This document shows positions 23,417 through 36,293 of a stretch of 64,000 nt of DNA, piece by piece. Under the pieces are notes generated by a model that was not told the origin of the DNA, ran no database searches, and saw only the letters and a list, made by a program, of their open reading frames with translations. Source of the DNA: Ziziphus jujuba (lineage: Eukaryota > Streptophyta > Magnoliopsida > Rosales > Rhamnaceae). The translations under genes were made by a program, and so were the position numbers. The first letter of the stretch is position 1. Every line of letters starts with the position of its first letter. The DNA lies in the NCBI RefSeq assembly GCF_031755915.1, contig NC_083383.1:5074001-5138000 (forward strand), given 5' to 3'.

Positions 23417-25872
23417 CTCCTCCTTTGTGTTCTTGCTTGAAATATTGAGAAGCTTCCTCAAGGTCTCAAATCTTGCTTTTGGAAGTGGCTTGGTGAAGAA
23501 ATCTGCAAGGTTATCTTTGGTCTTGATATATTCCAAGCTTACTTCTCCATTTTCTTCAAACTCCCTCAAAGAGTGATACTTCACCGGTATGTGTTTTGTC
23601 CTTCCATGTTGAACGGGGTTCTTGGCTATTGATATGGCTGAAGTGTTGTCACATTTGATGATTGTTGAACCCTCTTGAGGATAACCAAGGTCCTTCAATG
23701 ATTTCCTAATCCAAATGCATTGATTTGCACATGAAGAGCAAGTAATGTACTCGGCTTCGGCGGTGCTTTAAGCGGTTGTTGCTTGCTTCTTTGCATTCCA
23801 TGAGAATGGTCCACTACCAAGTGAGAAAAGATATCCCAAAGTGTTCTTCATATCATCCAAGCATCCAGCCCAATCACTATCCGAGTAGGCCATTAATCTC
23901 ATCACATCTTGCCTATCATACCAAACTCCAAAGTCTTGTGTTCCTTTTAAGTATCTAAGAATTCTTTTGGCACCTACAAAATTATTTTGGGATGGTGCTT
24001 GCATATATCTAGACAAAACACATGTGGCATGCATAATATCCAGTCTTGATGAACATACATAGAGCAAACTTCCCAACATGCTTCTATATAGGGTCGGGTT
24101 TACCTTTGGTATGCCATCCTCCTTCTTGTATTTGTCTCCTTGGCTAATTGGTGTTGACATTGGCTTGCATTCATCAAGGTTGAACTTTTTCAAAAGATCT
24201 TTGATGTATTTCTCTTGAGATATGAAGATACCCGTAGAGCATTGCATCACTTCCACTCCAAGGAAGCAATTCATTTCACCAAGGCTTGACATGTCAAACT
24301 CCTTCTCAAGTTTCACCCGTGACCAACAAATCATCCACATAGAGTGAGATAACAACCATGCCTTCTTCATTCCTTATGTATAGTGTTGGCTCATTTGAAC
24401 TCCTCCTAAAGCCTTGGTAGATCAAGTAACCATTAATCTTGCCATACCAAGCCCTAGGTGCTTGCTTTAACCCGTAAAGTGCCTTGTGTAGATGGTAAAC
24501 TTTGTCCTCATGTCCTTGAACAATGAAGCCCTCGGGTTGCTTGACATAAACCTCCTCTTGAAGCACACCATTCAAGAAAGCCGACTTTACATCAAGGTGG
24601 TACACCTTCCATGACATTGAGGCCGAGATGGATAGGATGAGCCTTATGGTCTCCATTCTTGCAATCGGTGCAAACGTCTCTCCATAATCTACACCCGCTT
24701 GTTGTGCATAGCCTTTTGCCACAAGCCTTGCCTTGTGCTTGCATATTGTTCCATCCGGGTTGAACTTGGTCCTAAAGATCCACTTTAGACCAATTGGTTT
24801 CTTGTTTTTAGGTTTAGAAACCAAAGACCAAGTTTCATTCTTTTCTATCGTATCCAATTCGATTTGCATGGCCTCCATCCACTCTTTCTTTTGCATAGCT
24901 TCTTGAGCATTGGTAGGATCACTCAAGGGAACATTGCACCTTTCATATATTTTGGACAGTGGCCTTTCTCCTCTAACACCATCTCCAATCTCCAATTCGG
25001 CTCCAATGGTCTAAATTGCATCCTCCTCATTATCTTCATTTTCTTCATTGTCATTGTCATTGGTTTCTTCTTCTTCATCATCCAACCGAGCATTATCTTC
25101 GTGGACAAGAAGCTCCTCCTTTGTCCAATCCCAAACAGCATCTTCATCAATCCTCACATCCCTTGTTACCACAAGTTTCTTGGTTTCCAAGTTGAAAACC
25201 CTAAAACCTTTGGTAACCTCACTAAAGGCAACCAAGATGCCCACATTTGCCCTTTTGTCAAGCTTGTCTCTTATGTGTGGATGAACATGGAGAAAACAAA
25301 CAGTTCCAAAGATTTTTATGTTGCCCAAAGATGGTTTTTCTCCATACCATATCTCATAGGGTGTCTTGGACTCATTGGCTTTGGTGTATGCTCGGTTTTG
25401 GATGTAGCTAGCCATGTATATGGCTTCGGCCCAAAACGTCTTTGGCATGTTCTTCTCATGTATCATGCACCTTGCCATCTCCATCAAGGTCCTATTTTTT
25501 CTCTCACAAACACCATTTTGTTGTGGTGTGTATGGTGTTGTAAATTGATGCACCATTCCATTTTCTTTGCAAAAATCGTCTATAGCCAAGCTTGTATATT
25601 CTCCACCATTGTCGGTTCTTAAGCACTTTATCTTTGCATTGCTTTGGGTTTCCACCGTCTTCTTGAATTCCATGAACTTCTCAAGCGCTTGTGACTTGGT
25701 TGTTAGAAAATATACCCAACACATCCATGAGTAGTCATCAATGAAGGTTAGGAAGTACTTACAACCTCCAATTGATGACAAACTCATCGGTCCACACACA
25801 TCCGAATGGACTAGCTCAAGCTTTTCCTTAGCTCTCCATGAACCGACTTTAGGGAATGGAAGCCGTGTGGAT
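23411..25872 (-). pseudogene. Copia element 1: integrase core, reverse transcriptase, RNase H
   Basis: Read from 25872 down: integrase (GPMSLSSIGGCKYFLTFIDDYS, DNGGEY, QQNGVCERKNRTLMEMARCM), an acidic linker, reverse transcriptase ([54 protein letters not shown]), then RNase H ending at KNPVQHGRTKH and FTKPLPKARFETL. The ORF stops six bases inside the LTR (EEC then stop at 23411). A 38-bp deletion after YVDDLLVTG shifts the frame, and stops occur near 25011 and 23768. Compared with copia element 2 it has a stop after the acidic linker. The upstream part of the polyprotein is beyond the solo LTR. Confidence 0.88.
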
Positions 25873-27010
25873 TGATGTGATTCCCCCCGAGCCCACTCAA
25901 CCGATAACCCGCTGGGGTGCTAACTCGACACGGATGAAGACTAGGCCAATCACAAGAGCTCAAATTAAGAGATTTAAGGACAACCTGGGAGTATTTATAT
26001 AGGGGGTAATCAATCTCAACAGAGCTTGTCCATACTTGAAGATACAAAGCCTATTCTAAGCATCCAAGTGGTGGAAGCCGATACGGACCCGGGTGACGGT
26101 TTTGGTACATTTTTTGAGTCCGGGAAGCATGAAATGGTTCCAATGCTTTATGGGTTCCATACATATGCCTAAGAGGTCATGGAATCAAGTTAAAGCAGCC
26201 TCAAATGCAATCAAAAAGGGCTTGTACAGACAGCATCAACAATTTGGTCAAATTTCCTGTATTGCTTGCTGGCTTTACTGTATTTTACTATATTAGCCTT
26301 TTCTTATTTTTCCAAGTATGGGCAACGTGTGGGACTTCATATTCAGCTTATTTGGCAACCTAAAAAGAATCTAGAAGCTGATTTGAAGCTCAAAGAGGTC
26401 AAAGATTGATCAAAGTCAACTTGATCAAAAAGGCTAGCATTTTTAGTTTCATAATTTGTTTTTACTTTTTGTTTTAGGAAACTACCATTACTTTTTGGCT
26501 TTTATTTATTTATTTTCTGGGAAAATAACTTTAGGAAGGTTTTTATTTTATTCTTTTCATTGTAAATTAATTAATTCCTAGTTTAATATAAAGGAATTAA
26601 TTAATCAAACTTAGATTAGGAAAGGAAGTATAGTTTCAGCCAACTAGGTTTCTTTATGTGTGGTGGCTGGTTTTTCTTTATTTTTAGGGTTTTATTTCAT
26701 GGCTTTGTAGCCTATTTAAAGGCTTATTTTTCAATAAGAAAAAAAACTTTGATTTGATAAAGAAAATACTTGTGAGATTAATTATCTCTTTGTTCTTTGA
26801 GAACACCTAAAACACCATTAGAGAATTGGTTGTTTTAGCTTGACTTATCAATAGGTTTTCCATCCCCTATTGTGGTGTCTACATTATACCAAGGTTTCTA
26901 ACCATAGGTTGGTTAGGGATTGAGGTCCATTCCATTAGAACTTGAACTTAATTAAAGATCTGGGCTAATATAATACGGGTTTAGGAGCAGGTCGTCCTAG
27001 GTTCGTAGCA
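25873..27010 (+). repeat. Solo gypsy-family LTR inside copia element 1
   Basis: This single 1138-bp LTR runs from TGATGTG to a mutated CGTAGCA and has TSD TGGAT on both sides (25868-25872 and 27011-27015). No internal region accompanies it, so it is the product of recombination between the two LTRs of a full element. It is close in sequence to the LTRs of the three-LTR array. It interrupts the copia polyprotein at the start of integrase. Confidence 0.92.
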
Positions 27011-27015
27011 TGGAT

Positions 27016-28523
27016 TTCCCTAGTTGGCATACATCACATAGGCTTCTCATCTTCTCAATCTTTGGCATGTCCTTCACAGTGGCATTGGTGTTTTTCATGG
27101 CACCATGACTAGAATGCCCAAGCCTTTTATGCCAAAGTTGAGAAATGGACTCCACTTTGGTTTTTAAGGCTTGTTCATTCTTAACTAGGTCCAATCTATA
27201 GCTTTTGTCCTTCAATGGTACCTTAAACAGCTCATTACCACAAGCATCATATATAATACATCCATCTTTTGCAAAGTTTAAAGCAAAGCTTCTTCCTACC
27301 AATTGTTCTACACTAAGCAAGTTTTCACACAAACTATGAACATATAGCACATCTTTTATAATTTTGGTACTTTCCTTGGTGTTCAGGCACACATCTCCTT
27401 TGCCTTCTACTTTCATGAACCGGCCATCACCAATCTTCACTTTGGTTTTGTAGTTTCGATCAAGCTCCATAAAACCATCCTTTTGGAAACTCATGTGGTG
27501 TGAGCAACCACTGTCCACAAGCCAACCGAGACCACTACTTGTGGCCTTAAGGCATGTGGCCACAAATAGGTTCTCGGCTTCTTCATTAACCACATTGGCT
27601 TGTTGTCTCCTTTGCTTGCATACTTTGGCAATGTGGCCTTTTCCTCCACATCTTTCATAAGATGCATCCAGCCTCCAAAAACACTTGGATGGTGAATGTC
27701 CAAGCTTCTTACAATGAGGGCAAGGTGGATGCCCTCCTTGGTTTTGATGGCTTTATTGTTGTTGTTGTTGATTCCATCCACTTTTGTTGTTATTTGTGTT
27801 GTTGTTGGTTGTAAAATCAGTTTGGTTGGTGTTATTGCTCTTCCTTCCTTTATTCTTCTTTTTGTTGCCGTGGCCACCATAGAATGCACTCTCTATGGTC
27901 TCCTCCTTGCTAATGGCTCTCCTTTGTTCGGTTGCTTTAAAAGCATTGATGAGCTCACTCAAGGTTATTTCATTAAGATATCTAGATTCTTCAGGAGAGG
28001 AAATCTTAGCTTCAAACCTTTCGGGCAAGCTCACCAATACTTTCTCTGCTACCCTTTGATCGGTCAATTGCTCACCAAGGACCCGAATTTGATTTACCAC
28101 TTTGAGCATCCTTTCCGTGAAATCCTTGACAAGCTCATTCTCCTTCATCTTCAAGGTCTCAAACTCTCTTCTTAGGTTTAAAACTTGCATTTGCCGAGTT
28201 CTAGTATTTCCAGGGAACTCCTCTTGAAGCTTTATCCAAACCTCTCTAGCACTTGTGCATGACATTATCCTTGTAAAAATGGAATCAATCATGGAGGAGT
28301 GCAAGGCAGTGAGAGCCTTGAACCCCTTGGTAACTTCGGCCTCATGTGCATTTCTTTGTGCTTGGGTTGCATTAGCTCTCAACTCTTTCACTACATAACC
28401 TTCTTCTATGACTTCCCATAAACCAAAGGCTTGAAGGTAGGCTTTCATTTTTATACTCCAAATGGAATAGTTTTGGCCTTCAAACATAGGTGATGTTGGG
28501 GCTGCAAAGGATTGTGAGGCCAT
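27016..28523 (-). pseudogene. Copia element 1: gag, protease and integrase start
   Basis: Gag starts at 28523 (MASQSFAAPTSP) with the copia-type gag core (FEGQNYSIWSIKMKAYLQAFGLWEVIEEGY). An asparagine- and glutamine-rich stretch ends in a TAA at about 27753, where copia element 2 has CAA. A zinc knuckle, the protease motif LGWLVDSGCSHHM and the integrase zinc-binding region (LWHKRLGHSSHGAM, CDVCQLGKS) follow. The frame then runs into the solo LTR at 27010. The first zinc-knuckle cysteine region carries a substitution (CERCGGKGH in element 2 reads differently here). Confidence 0.86.
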
Positions 28524-28534
28524 TTGAAAAAATG

Positions 28535-28565
<31 letters not shown>

Positions 28566-28731
28566 GAAAAGTTTTGAAAAATGGACACAAGAACAAGCTC
28601 TTGGGTGGTGGTGTTTTGGTGAGTTTCAACTAGCCTTTTTGGTTTCGGTTGGAAGGCTTTAGGTGGGGGATCCTCTCACAAATAAAATGGTCTAGGTTGA
28701 AAGCTCACAAGGTCCTAAGAAATTACACTAT

Positions 28732-28743
28732 GCTCTAATACCA
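28732..28743 (-). promoter_or_regulatory. Primer binding site of copia element 1 (one mutation)
   Basis: Minus-strand TGGTATTAGAGC directly abuts the LTR. Copia element 2 keeps TGGTATCAGAGC, so this copy has one C-to-T change. Confidence 0.82.
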
Positions 28744-29746
28744 TGATGGAATTTGGTGTAGGTTTATGTTGTTGTACCCTAAAACACAATCATTCAAGGT
28801 GTTAGTCAAGAATGATTGTTGTTGGTTCTTGGTTCTTGATTTTGTTTTTTTTGGTTTGTTAAGGGTTTTTTTTTCTGGTTTTAATGGAGGTTTAGGGTTC
28901 TTGAGAAGGTTGTTAGCTTTTGGGAAGAAGAAGAAAACAAATGTAGTAGTTGAGAGAGAGTGAGAGAGAGAGAGAGCCAAAATTGTTGTTTTTTCAGAAT
29001 TTTTGAGTATTACTTCCTCAATGTTTTCATTACAGTTTTCATACTTTTAAATACATCAAAAAAACAATAATACATGCTGCCATATTGAGCAATAAATACA
29101 AAAGCATTAAAAGTAACCAACCAAGCCAAACTACCTCAACTAACTCTAATCAATGTGCTGGGCATGCAAGAAACCTTCTTTAATGGGCAGTTCAGCATGT
29201 TTGAGGCATTTGAATTTTGAAACGAGCTCCATTTGACTTGAAAATTGGAGTGAAGCCTTTTTGAATATTAAACTTTGTTCTAGACAAAAATCAAATAAAA
29301 AAAAGTCCATTTACCCATTCAAAAATAATCAAACCCGAGTTTTTGTCCAGATTTCTGGGCAACAAAACCGCACAAGGGTCAGATTGTTTAGGGCTTAACT
29401 CAGCCTTCCCAGCTCCAAATTGGGCCATTCTTTTTGCTGTTGCTTCCTCTCTTTTTCTAGTTTATTATATCCAAAATTCAGATCCAAATTCCAAACCTTC
29501 TTCAAACCGCATTCAATTAAGTTGACTTATGTTGCTGGAAATACAATTCCAGCAACTAGACAAAAAGGCCCTAAGCTTTAGTTAATGAGCTTAGGGCATT
29601 ACAAAAAAGTTATTGTTCTTAAACATTACAAGATAAAATAAAATTCATAAACATAAATAATGTTTCGTCTTTGATGTTGCAAAACAAAGAGTGCAAGTGT
29701 AACCGAACTACCTTGCACATTGTAGCAAGATCACCACATTTCAACA
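28744..29746 (-). repeat. 5' LTR of copia element 1
   Basis: This 1003-bp LTR is followed on the right by the TSD AGTTG and the continuation of the host protease ([15 protein letters not shown]). Confidence 0.9.
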
Positions 29747-29751
29747 AGTTG

Positions 29752-30120
29752 TACTAATGTAATTAGTAACATTGTGGTTGATAAATTAGGGTTAACAACT
29801 ATTAAACATCCAGAACCATATAGATTACAATGGCTAAATGATAGTGGTGAGATAAAAGTCAATAAACAAGCCAAGGTAGAATTTAACATAGATAAATATG
29901 TGAACATTGTTTTGTGTGATGTTGTGCCTATGCATGCCGGACATATTCTATTAGGTAGACCATGGCAATTTAATAAAGATGGTACTCATTTTGGTCAAGA
30001 GAAATGTATTGTTTTTATATTTAAAGGCAAGAAGGTCAAGCGGGAGCCATTAGCTCCAAATGAAGTATATAAAGACCAATTACTAATCCAAAAAAGGAGG
30101 GAAGCCGAGAAGCTCAAAGA
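29752..30120 (+). pseudogene. Protease segment of the ycf4 element between the two copia insertions
   Basis: This is the continuation of the aspartic protease: [26 protein letters not shown], then [11 protein letters not shown], then the basic linker ending REAEKLK. It is open from the DSG motif (other side of copia 1) to 30120, where copia element 2 begins with TSD AAAGA. Confidence 0.88.
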
Positions 30121-31120
30121 TGATGGAATTTGGTGTAGGTTTATGTTGTTGTACCCTAGAGCACAATCATTCAAGGTGATAGCCAAGAATGATTGTTGTT
30201 GGTTCTTGTTTCTTGATTTTGTTTTTTTTTTGGATTTGTTTAGGTTTTGTTTCTGGTTTTAATGGAGGTTTAGGGTTCTTGAGAAGGTTGTTAGCTTTTG
30301 GGAAGAAGAAGAAACCAAAATGTAGTAGATGAGAGAAAGAGAGCCAAAAATGTTGTTTTTCAAAATCTGTTTTTGAATATTTTCTTTCTCATCGTTTTTC
30401 ATTACAATTTTCATACTTTTAAATACATCAAAAAGACAATAAGGCATGCTGCCATATTGAGCAATAAATACAAAAGCATTAAAAGTAACCAACCAAGCCA
30501 AACTACCTCAACTAACTCTAATCAATGTGCTGGGCATGCAAGAAACCTTCTTTAATGGGCAGTTCAGCTTGTCTAAGGTATTTGAATTTGAAAACCAGCT
30601 CCATTTGACTTGAAAATTGGAGGAAAGCCTTTTTGAATATTAAAATATGTTCTAGCCAAAAACCAGATAAAACAAAGTCCATTTACCCATTCAAAAATAA
30701 TCAAACCCGAGGCAGTTTTGCCCAGTTTTCTGGGCAACAACACTGCACAAGGGTCAGATTGTTTTGGGCTTAACTAAGCCTTCCCAGCTCCAAATTGGGC
30801 CATTCTTTTTGCTGCTGCTTCCTCTTCATATCTAGTTTAGCATATCCAAAATTCAGGTCTAAATACCAAACCTACTTCAAACGAAATCCAAGGAAGTGGA
30901 CTTATGTTGCTGGAAATACAATTCCAGCAACTAGACAAAAAAGGCCTTAAGCTAGATAATGAGCTTAGGGCATTACAAAAAGGATATTGTTCTTGAACAT
31001 TAGAAGATAAAATAAAATGCATAAACATAAACAATGTTTGGTCTTTCATGTTGCAAAACAAAGAGTGCAAGTGTAACCGAACTACCTTGCACACTGTGGC
31101 AAGATCACCACATTTCAACA
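30121..31120 (-). repeat. 3' LTR of copia element 2
   Basis: This LTR is 1000 bp, running from TGTTGAAATG (right end) to TTCCATCA (left end) on the minus strand. The polyprotein stop codon overlaps its first six bases. Confidence 0.9.
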
Positions 31121-34100
31121 CTCCTCCTTGGTGTTCTTGCTTAAAATATTTAGAAGCTTCCTCAAGGTCTCAAATCTTACTTTTGGAAGTGGCTTGGTGA
31201 AGAAATCTGCAAGGTTATCTTCAGTCTTGATATATTCCAAGCTTACTTCTCCATTTTCTTCAAACTCCCTCAAAGAGTGATACTTCACCGCTATGTGTTT
31301 TGTCCTTCCATGTTGAACGGGGTTCTTGGCTATTGATATGGCTGAAGTGTTGTCACATTTGATGATGGTTGAACCCTCTTGAGGATAACCAAGGTCCTCC
31401 AATAATTTCCTAAGCCAAATGCATTGATTTGCACATGAAGATCAAGCAATGTACTCGGCTTCGGCGGTGCTTTGAGCGGTTGTTGCTTGCTTCTTTGCAT
31501 TCCATGAGAATGGTCCACTACCAAGTGAGAAAAGATACCCCGAAGTGCTCTTCATATCATCCAAGCATCCAGCCCAATCACTATCCGAGTAGGCCATTAA
31601 TCTCATCACATATTGCCTATCATACCAAACTCCAAAGTCTTGTGTTCCTTTTAAGTATCTAAGAATTCTTTTGGCACCTACAAAATGGTTTTGGGATGGT
31701 GCATGCATATATCTAGACAAAACACATGTGGCATGCATAATATCCGGTCTTGATGAACATACATAGAGCAAACTTCCTATCATGCTTCTATATAGGGTCG
31801 GGTTTACCTTTGGTGTGCCATCCTCCTTCTTGTATTTGTCTCCTTGGCTCATTGGTGTTGACATTGGCTTGCATTCATCAAGGTTGAACTTTTTCAAAAG
31901 ATCTTTGATGTATTTCTCTTGAGATATGAAAATACCCCTAGAGCATTGCATCACTTCCACTCCAAGGATGTAATTCATTTCACCAAGGCTTGACATATCA
32001 AACTCCTTTTCAAGTTCATTTTTCAAAATTTCCACATTCTTTTCATTTTCACCCGTGACCAACAAATCATCCACATAGAGTGAGATAACAATCATGCCTT
32101 CTTGATTCCTTATGTATAGTGTTGGCTCATTTGGACTCCTCCTAAAGCCTTGGTAGGTCAAGTAACCATCAATCTTGCCATACCAAGCCCTAGGTGCTTG
32201 CTTTAACCCGTAAAGTGCCTTGTGTAGATGGTAGACTTTGTCCTCATGTCCTTGAACAATGAAGCCCTCGAGTTGCTTAACATAAACCTCCTCTTAAAGC
32301 ACACCATTCAAGAAAGCCGACTTTACATCAAGGTGGTACACCTTCCATGACATTGAGGCCGAGATGGATAGGATGAGCCTTATGGTCTCCATTCTTGCAA
32401 CCGGTGCAAATGTCTCTCCATAATCTACACCCGCTTGTTGTGTATAGCCTTTTGCCACAAGCCTTGCCTTGTGCTTGCATATTGTTCCATCCGGGTTGAA
32501 CTTAGTCCTAAAGATCCACTTTACACCAATTGGTTTCTTGTTTTTAGGTTTAGAAACCAAAGACCAAGTTTCATTCTTTTCTATCATATCCATTTCGGTT
32601 TGCATGGCCTCCATCCACTTTTTCTTTTGCATAGCTTCTTGAGCATTGGTAGGATCACTCAACGCAACATTGCACCTTTCATATATTTCAAGCAATGGCC
32701 TTTCTCCTCTAACACCATCTCCAATCTCCAATTCGGCTCCAATGGTCTCAAGTGCATCCTCCTCATCATCTTCATTTTCTTCATTGTCATTGTCATTGGT
32801 TTCTTCTTCTCCATCATCCAACTGAGCATTATCTTCATGGACAAGAAGCTCCTCCTTTGTCCAATCCCAAACAGCATCTTCATCAATCCTCACATCCCTT
32901 GTTACCACAAGTTTCTTGGTTTCCAAGTTGAAAACCCTAAAACTTTTGGTAACCTCACTAAAGCCGACCAAGATGCCCACATTTGCCCTTTTGTCAAGCT
33001 TGTCTCTCATGTGTGGATGAACATGGAGAAAACAAACACTTCCAAAGATTTTTATGTTGTCCAAAGATGGTTTTTCTCCATACCATATCTCATAGGGTGT
33101 CTTGGACTCATTGGCTTTGGTGTATGCTCGGTTTTGGATGTAGCTAGCCGTGTATATGGCTTCGGCCCAAAACGTCTTTGGCATGTTCTTCTCATGTATC
33201 ATGCACCTTGCCATCTCCATCAAGGTCCTATTTTTCCTCTCACAAACACCATTTTGTTGTGGTGTGTATGGTGTTGTGAATTGATGCACCATTCCATTTT
33301 CTTTGCAAAAATCCTCCATAGCCAAACTTGTATATTCTCCACCATTGTCGGTTCTCAAGCACTTCATCATTGCATTGCTTTGGGTTTCCACCATCTTCTT
33401 GAATTCCATGAACTTCTCAAACACTTGTGACTTGGTTGTTAGAAAATATACCCAACACATCCTTGAGTAGTCATCAATGAAGGTTAGGAAGTACTTACAT
33501 CCTCCAATTGATGACAAACTCATCGGTCCACACACATCCGAATGAACTAGCTCAAGCTTCTCCTTAGCTCTCCATGAACCGGCTTTAGGGAATGGAAGCC
33601 GTGTGGATTTCCCTAGTTGGCATACATCACATAGGCTTTTCATCTCCTCAATCTTTGGCATGTCCTTCACAATGGCATTGGTGTTTTTCATGGCACCATA
33701 GCTAGAATGCCCAAGCCTTTTATGCCAAAGTTGAGAAATGGACTCCACTTTGGTTTTTAAGGCTTGTTCATTCTTAACTAGGTCCAATCTATAGCTTTTT
33801 TCCTTCAATGGTACCTTAAACAGCTCATTACCACAAGCATCATATATGATACATCCATCTTTAGCAAAATTTAAAGCAAAGCCTCTTTCTACCAATTGTG
33901 CTACACTAAGCAAGTTTTCACATAAACTAGGAACATATAGCACATCTTTTGTAATTTTGGTACCTTCCTTGGTGTTCAAGCACACATCTCCTTTGCCTTC
34001 TACTTTCATGAACCGGCCATCACCAATCTTCACTTTGGTTTTGTAGTTTCGGTCAAGCTCCACAAAGCCATCCTTTTGGAAACTCATGTGGTGTGAGCAA

Positions 34101-35116
34101 CCACTATCCACAAGCCAACCGAGACCACTACTTGTGACTTTAAGGCATGTGGCCACAAATAGGTTCTCGGCTTCTTCATTAACCACATTGGCTTGTTGTC
34201 TCCTTTGCTTGCATACTTTGGCAATGTGGCCTTTTCCTCCACATCTTTCACAAGATGCATCCGGCCTCCAAAAACACTTGGATGGTGGATGTCCAAGCTT
34301 CTTGCAATGAGGGCAAGGTGGATGCCCTCCTCGGTTTTGATGGCTTTGTTGTTGTTGTTGTTGATTCCATCCACTTTTGTTGTTGTTTGTGTTGTTGTTG
34401 GTTGTAAAACCGGTTTGGTTGGTGTTATTGCTCTTCCTTCCTTTATTCTTCTTTTTGTTGCCGTGGCCACCATAGAATGCACTCTCTATGGTCTCCTCCT
34501 TTCTAATGGCTCTCCTTTGTTCGGTTGCTTGAAGAGCATTGATGAGCTCACTCAAGGTTATTTCACTTAGATTTCTAGATTCTTCAAGGGAAGAAATCTT
34601 AGCTTCAAACCTTTCGGGTAAGCTCACCAATACTTTCTCTACTACCCTTTGATCGGCCAATTGCTCACCAAGGACCCGAATTTGATTTACCACTTTGAGC
34701 ATCCTTTCCATGAAATCCTTGGCAAGCTCATTCTCCTTCATCTTCAAGGTCTCAAACTCTCTTCTTAGGTTTAAAACTTGCATTTGCCGAGTTCTAGTAT
34801 TTCCATGGAACTCCTCTTGAAGCTTTATCCAAACCTCTCTAGCACTTGTGCATGACGTTATCCTTGTAAAAATGGAATCACTCATGGAGGAGTGCAAGGC
34901 AGTGAGGGCCTTGAACCCCTTGGCAACTTCGGCCTCATGTGCATTTCTTTGTGCTTGGGTTGCATTAGCTCTCAACTCCTCCACTACATAACCTTCTTCT
35001 ATGACTTCCCATAAACCAAAGGCTTGAAGGTAGGCTTTCATTTTTATACTCCAAATGGAATAGTTTTGGCCTTCAAACTTAGGTGGTGTTGGGGTTGCAA
35101 AGGATTGTGAGGCCAT
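31115..35116 (-). pseudogene. Copia element 2 gag-pol polyprotein (two nonsense mutations)
   Basis: The likely start is 35116 (MASQSFATPTPPKFEGQ). In order come gag, an asparagine/glutamine-rich stretch, two zinc-binding motifs (CPHCKKLGHPPSKC, CERCGGKGHIAKVC), protease (LGWLVDSGCSHHM), the integrase zinc region and catalytic core (DDYS, DNGGEY, QQNGVCERKNRT), reverse transcriptase (YVDDLLVTG) and RNase H (FTKPLPKVRFETL). The first 934 codons are open to 32294, where a TAA replaces CAA (NGVL then stop). A second stop, TGA for TGC, ends EAEYIA near 31442. Apart from these two the frame is continuous to the last codons EEC. It would be a normal-length autonomous copia polyprotein if unbroken. 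Confidence 0.92.
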
Positions 35117-35309
35117 TTGAAAAAATGGTTTTTGAAAAGTTTTGAAAAATGGACACAAGAACAAGCTCTCGGGTGGTGGTGTTTTGGTGAGTTTCAACTA
35201 GTCTTTTTGGGAGGTTTTGGTTTCGGTTGGAAGGATTTAGGTGGGGGATCCTCTCACAAATAAAATGGTCTAGGTTGAAAGCTCACAAGGTCCTAAGAAA
35301 TTATACTAT

Positions 35310-35321
35310 GCTCTGATACCA
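35310..35321 (-). promoter_or_regulatory. Primer binding site of copia element 2 (tRNA-iMet)
   Basis: Minus-strand TGGTATCAGAGC directly abuts the 5' LTR. Confidence 0.9.
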
Positions 35322-36288
35322 TGATGCAATTTGGTGTAGGTTTATGTTGTTGTACCCTAGAGCACAATCATTCAAGGTGTTAGTCAAGAATGATTGTTGT
35401 TGTTTCTTGGTTCTTGATTTTGTTTTTTTTTTTTGGGTTTGTTTAGGTTTTGTTTCTGGTTTTAATGGAGGTTTAGGGTTCTTGAGAAGGTTGTTAGCTT
35501 TTGGGAAGAAGAAAAAACCAAAATGTAGTAGATGAGAGAAAGAGAGCCAAAAATGTTGTTTTTCAAAATCTGTTTTTGAATATTTTTTTTCTCAACGTTT
35601 TAAATACATCAAAAAGACAATAAGGCATGCTGCCATATTGAGCAATAAATACAAAAGCATTAAAAGTAACCAACCAAGCCAAACTACCTCAACTAACTCT
35701 AATCAATGTGCTGGGCATACAAGAAACCTTCTTTAATGGGCAGTTCAGCTTGTCTAAGGCATTTGAATTTGAAAACCAGATCCATTTGACTTGAAAATTG
35801 GAGGGAAGGCTTTTTGAATATTAAACTATGTTCTAGCCAAAAACCAGATAAAACAAAGTCCATTTACCCATTCAAAAATAATCAAACCCGAGGCAGTTTT
35901 GCCCAGTTTTCTGGGCAACAACACTGCACAAGGGTCAGATTGTTTTGGGCTTAACTCAGCCTTCTCAGCTCCAAATTGGGCCATTCTTTTTGCTGCTGCT
36001 TCCTCTGCATATCTAGTGTATCATATCCAAAATTCAGGTCTAAATACCAAACCTACTTCAAACGACATCCAAGGAAGTGGACTTATGTTACTGGAAATAC
36101 AATTCCAGCAACTAGACAAAAAAGGCCTTAAGCTAGATAATGAGCTTAGGGCATTACAAAAAGGATATTGTTCTTGAATGTTAGAAGATAAAATAAAATG
36201 CATAAACATAAACAATGTTTGGTCTTTGATGTTGCAAAACAAAGAGTGCAAGCGTTGCACATTGTGGCAAGATCACCACATTTCAACA
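35322..36288 (-). repeat. 5' LTR of copia element 2
   Basis: This LTR is 967 bp, about 33 bp shorter than its partner because of small deletions (for example in the T-rich part near 35590). It is followed by the TSD AAAGA. Confidence 0.9.
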
Positions 36289-36293
36289 AAAGA

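Larger units (their letters stand above)
22416..29746 (-). mobile_element. Ty1/copia element 1, nested in the ycf4 element
   Basis: LTRs of about 1 kb at 22416-23416 and 28744-29746 flank gag, protease, integrase, reverse transcriptase and RNase H in the copia order on the minus strand. The TSD AGTTG (22411-22415 and 29747-29751) lies inside the protease of the host element. The integrase region is interrupted by a gypsy solo LTR (25873-27010). Several stops and a deletion of about 38 bp near 24314 make it defective. Confidence 0.92.
30121..36288 (-). mobile_element. Ty1/copia element 2, nested in the ycf4 element
   Basis: This is a complete-length element with TSD AAAGA (30116-30120 and 36289-36293), LTRs at 30121-31120 and 35322-36288 and a 4.2-kb internal region. 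It is closely related to copia element 1 and in the same orientation, with only 374 bp of host element between them. Its polyprotein is almost intact, broken by two nonsense mutations. Confidence 0.93.

Noticed and set aside
32435..33430. 331-codon plus-strand ORF in copia element 2
   Set aside because: It lies entirely opposite the integrase coding frame, is hydrophobic and low in complexity, and has no recognisable domain. It is the reverse-strand shadow of a real gene.
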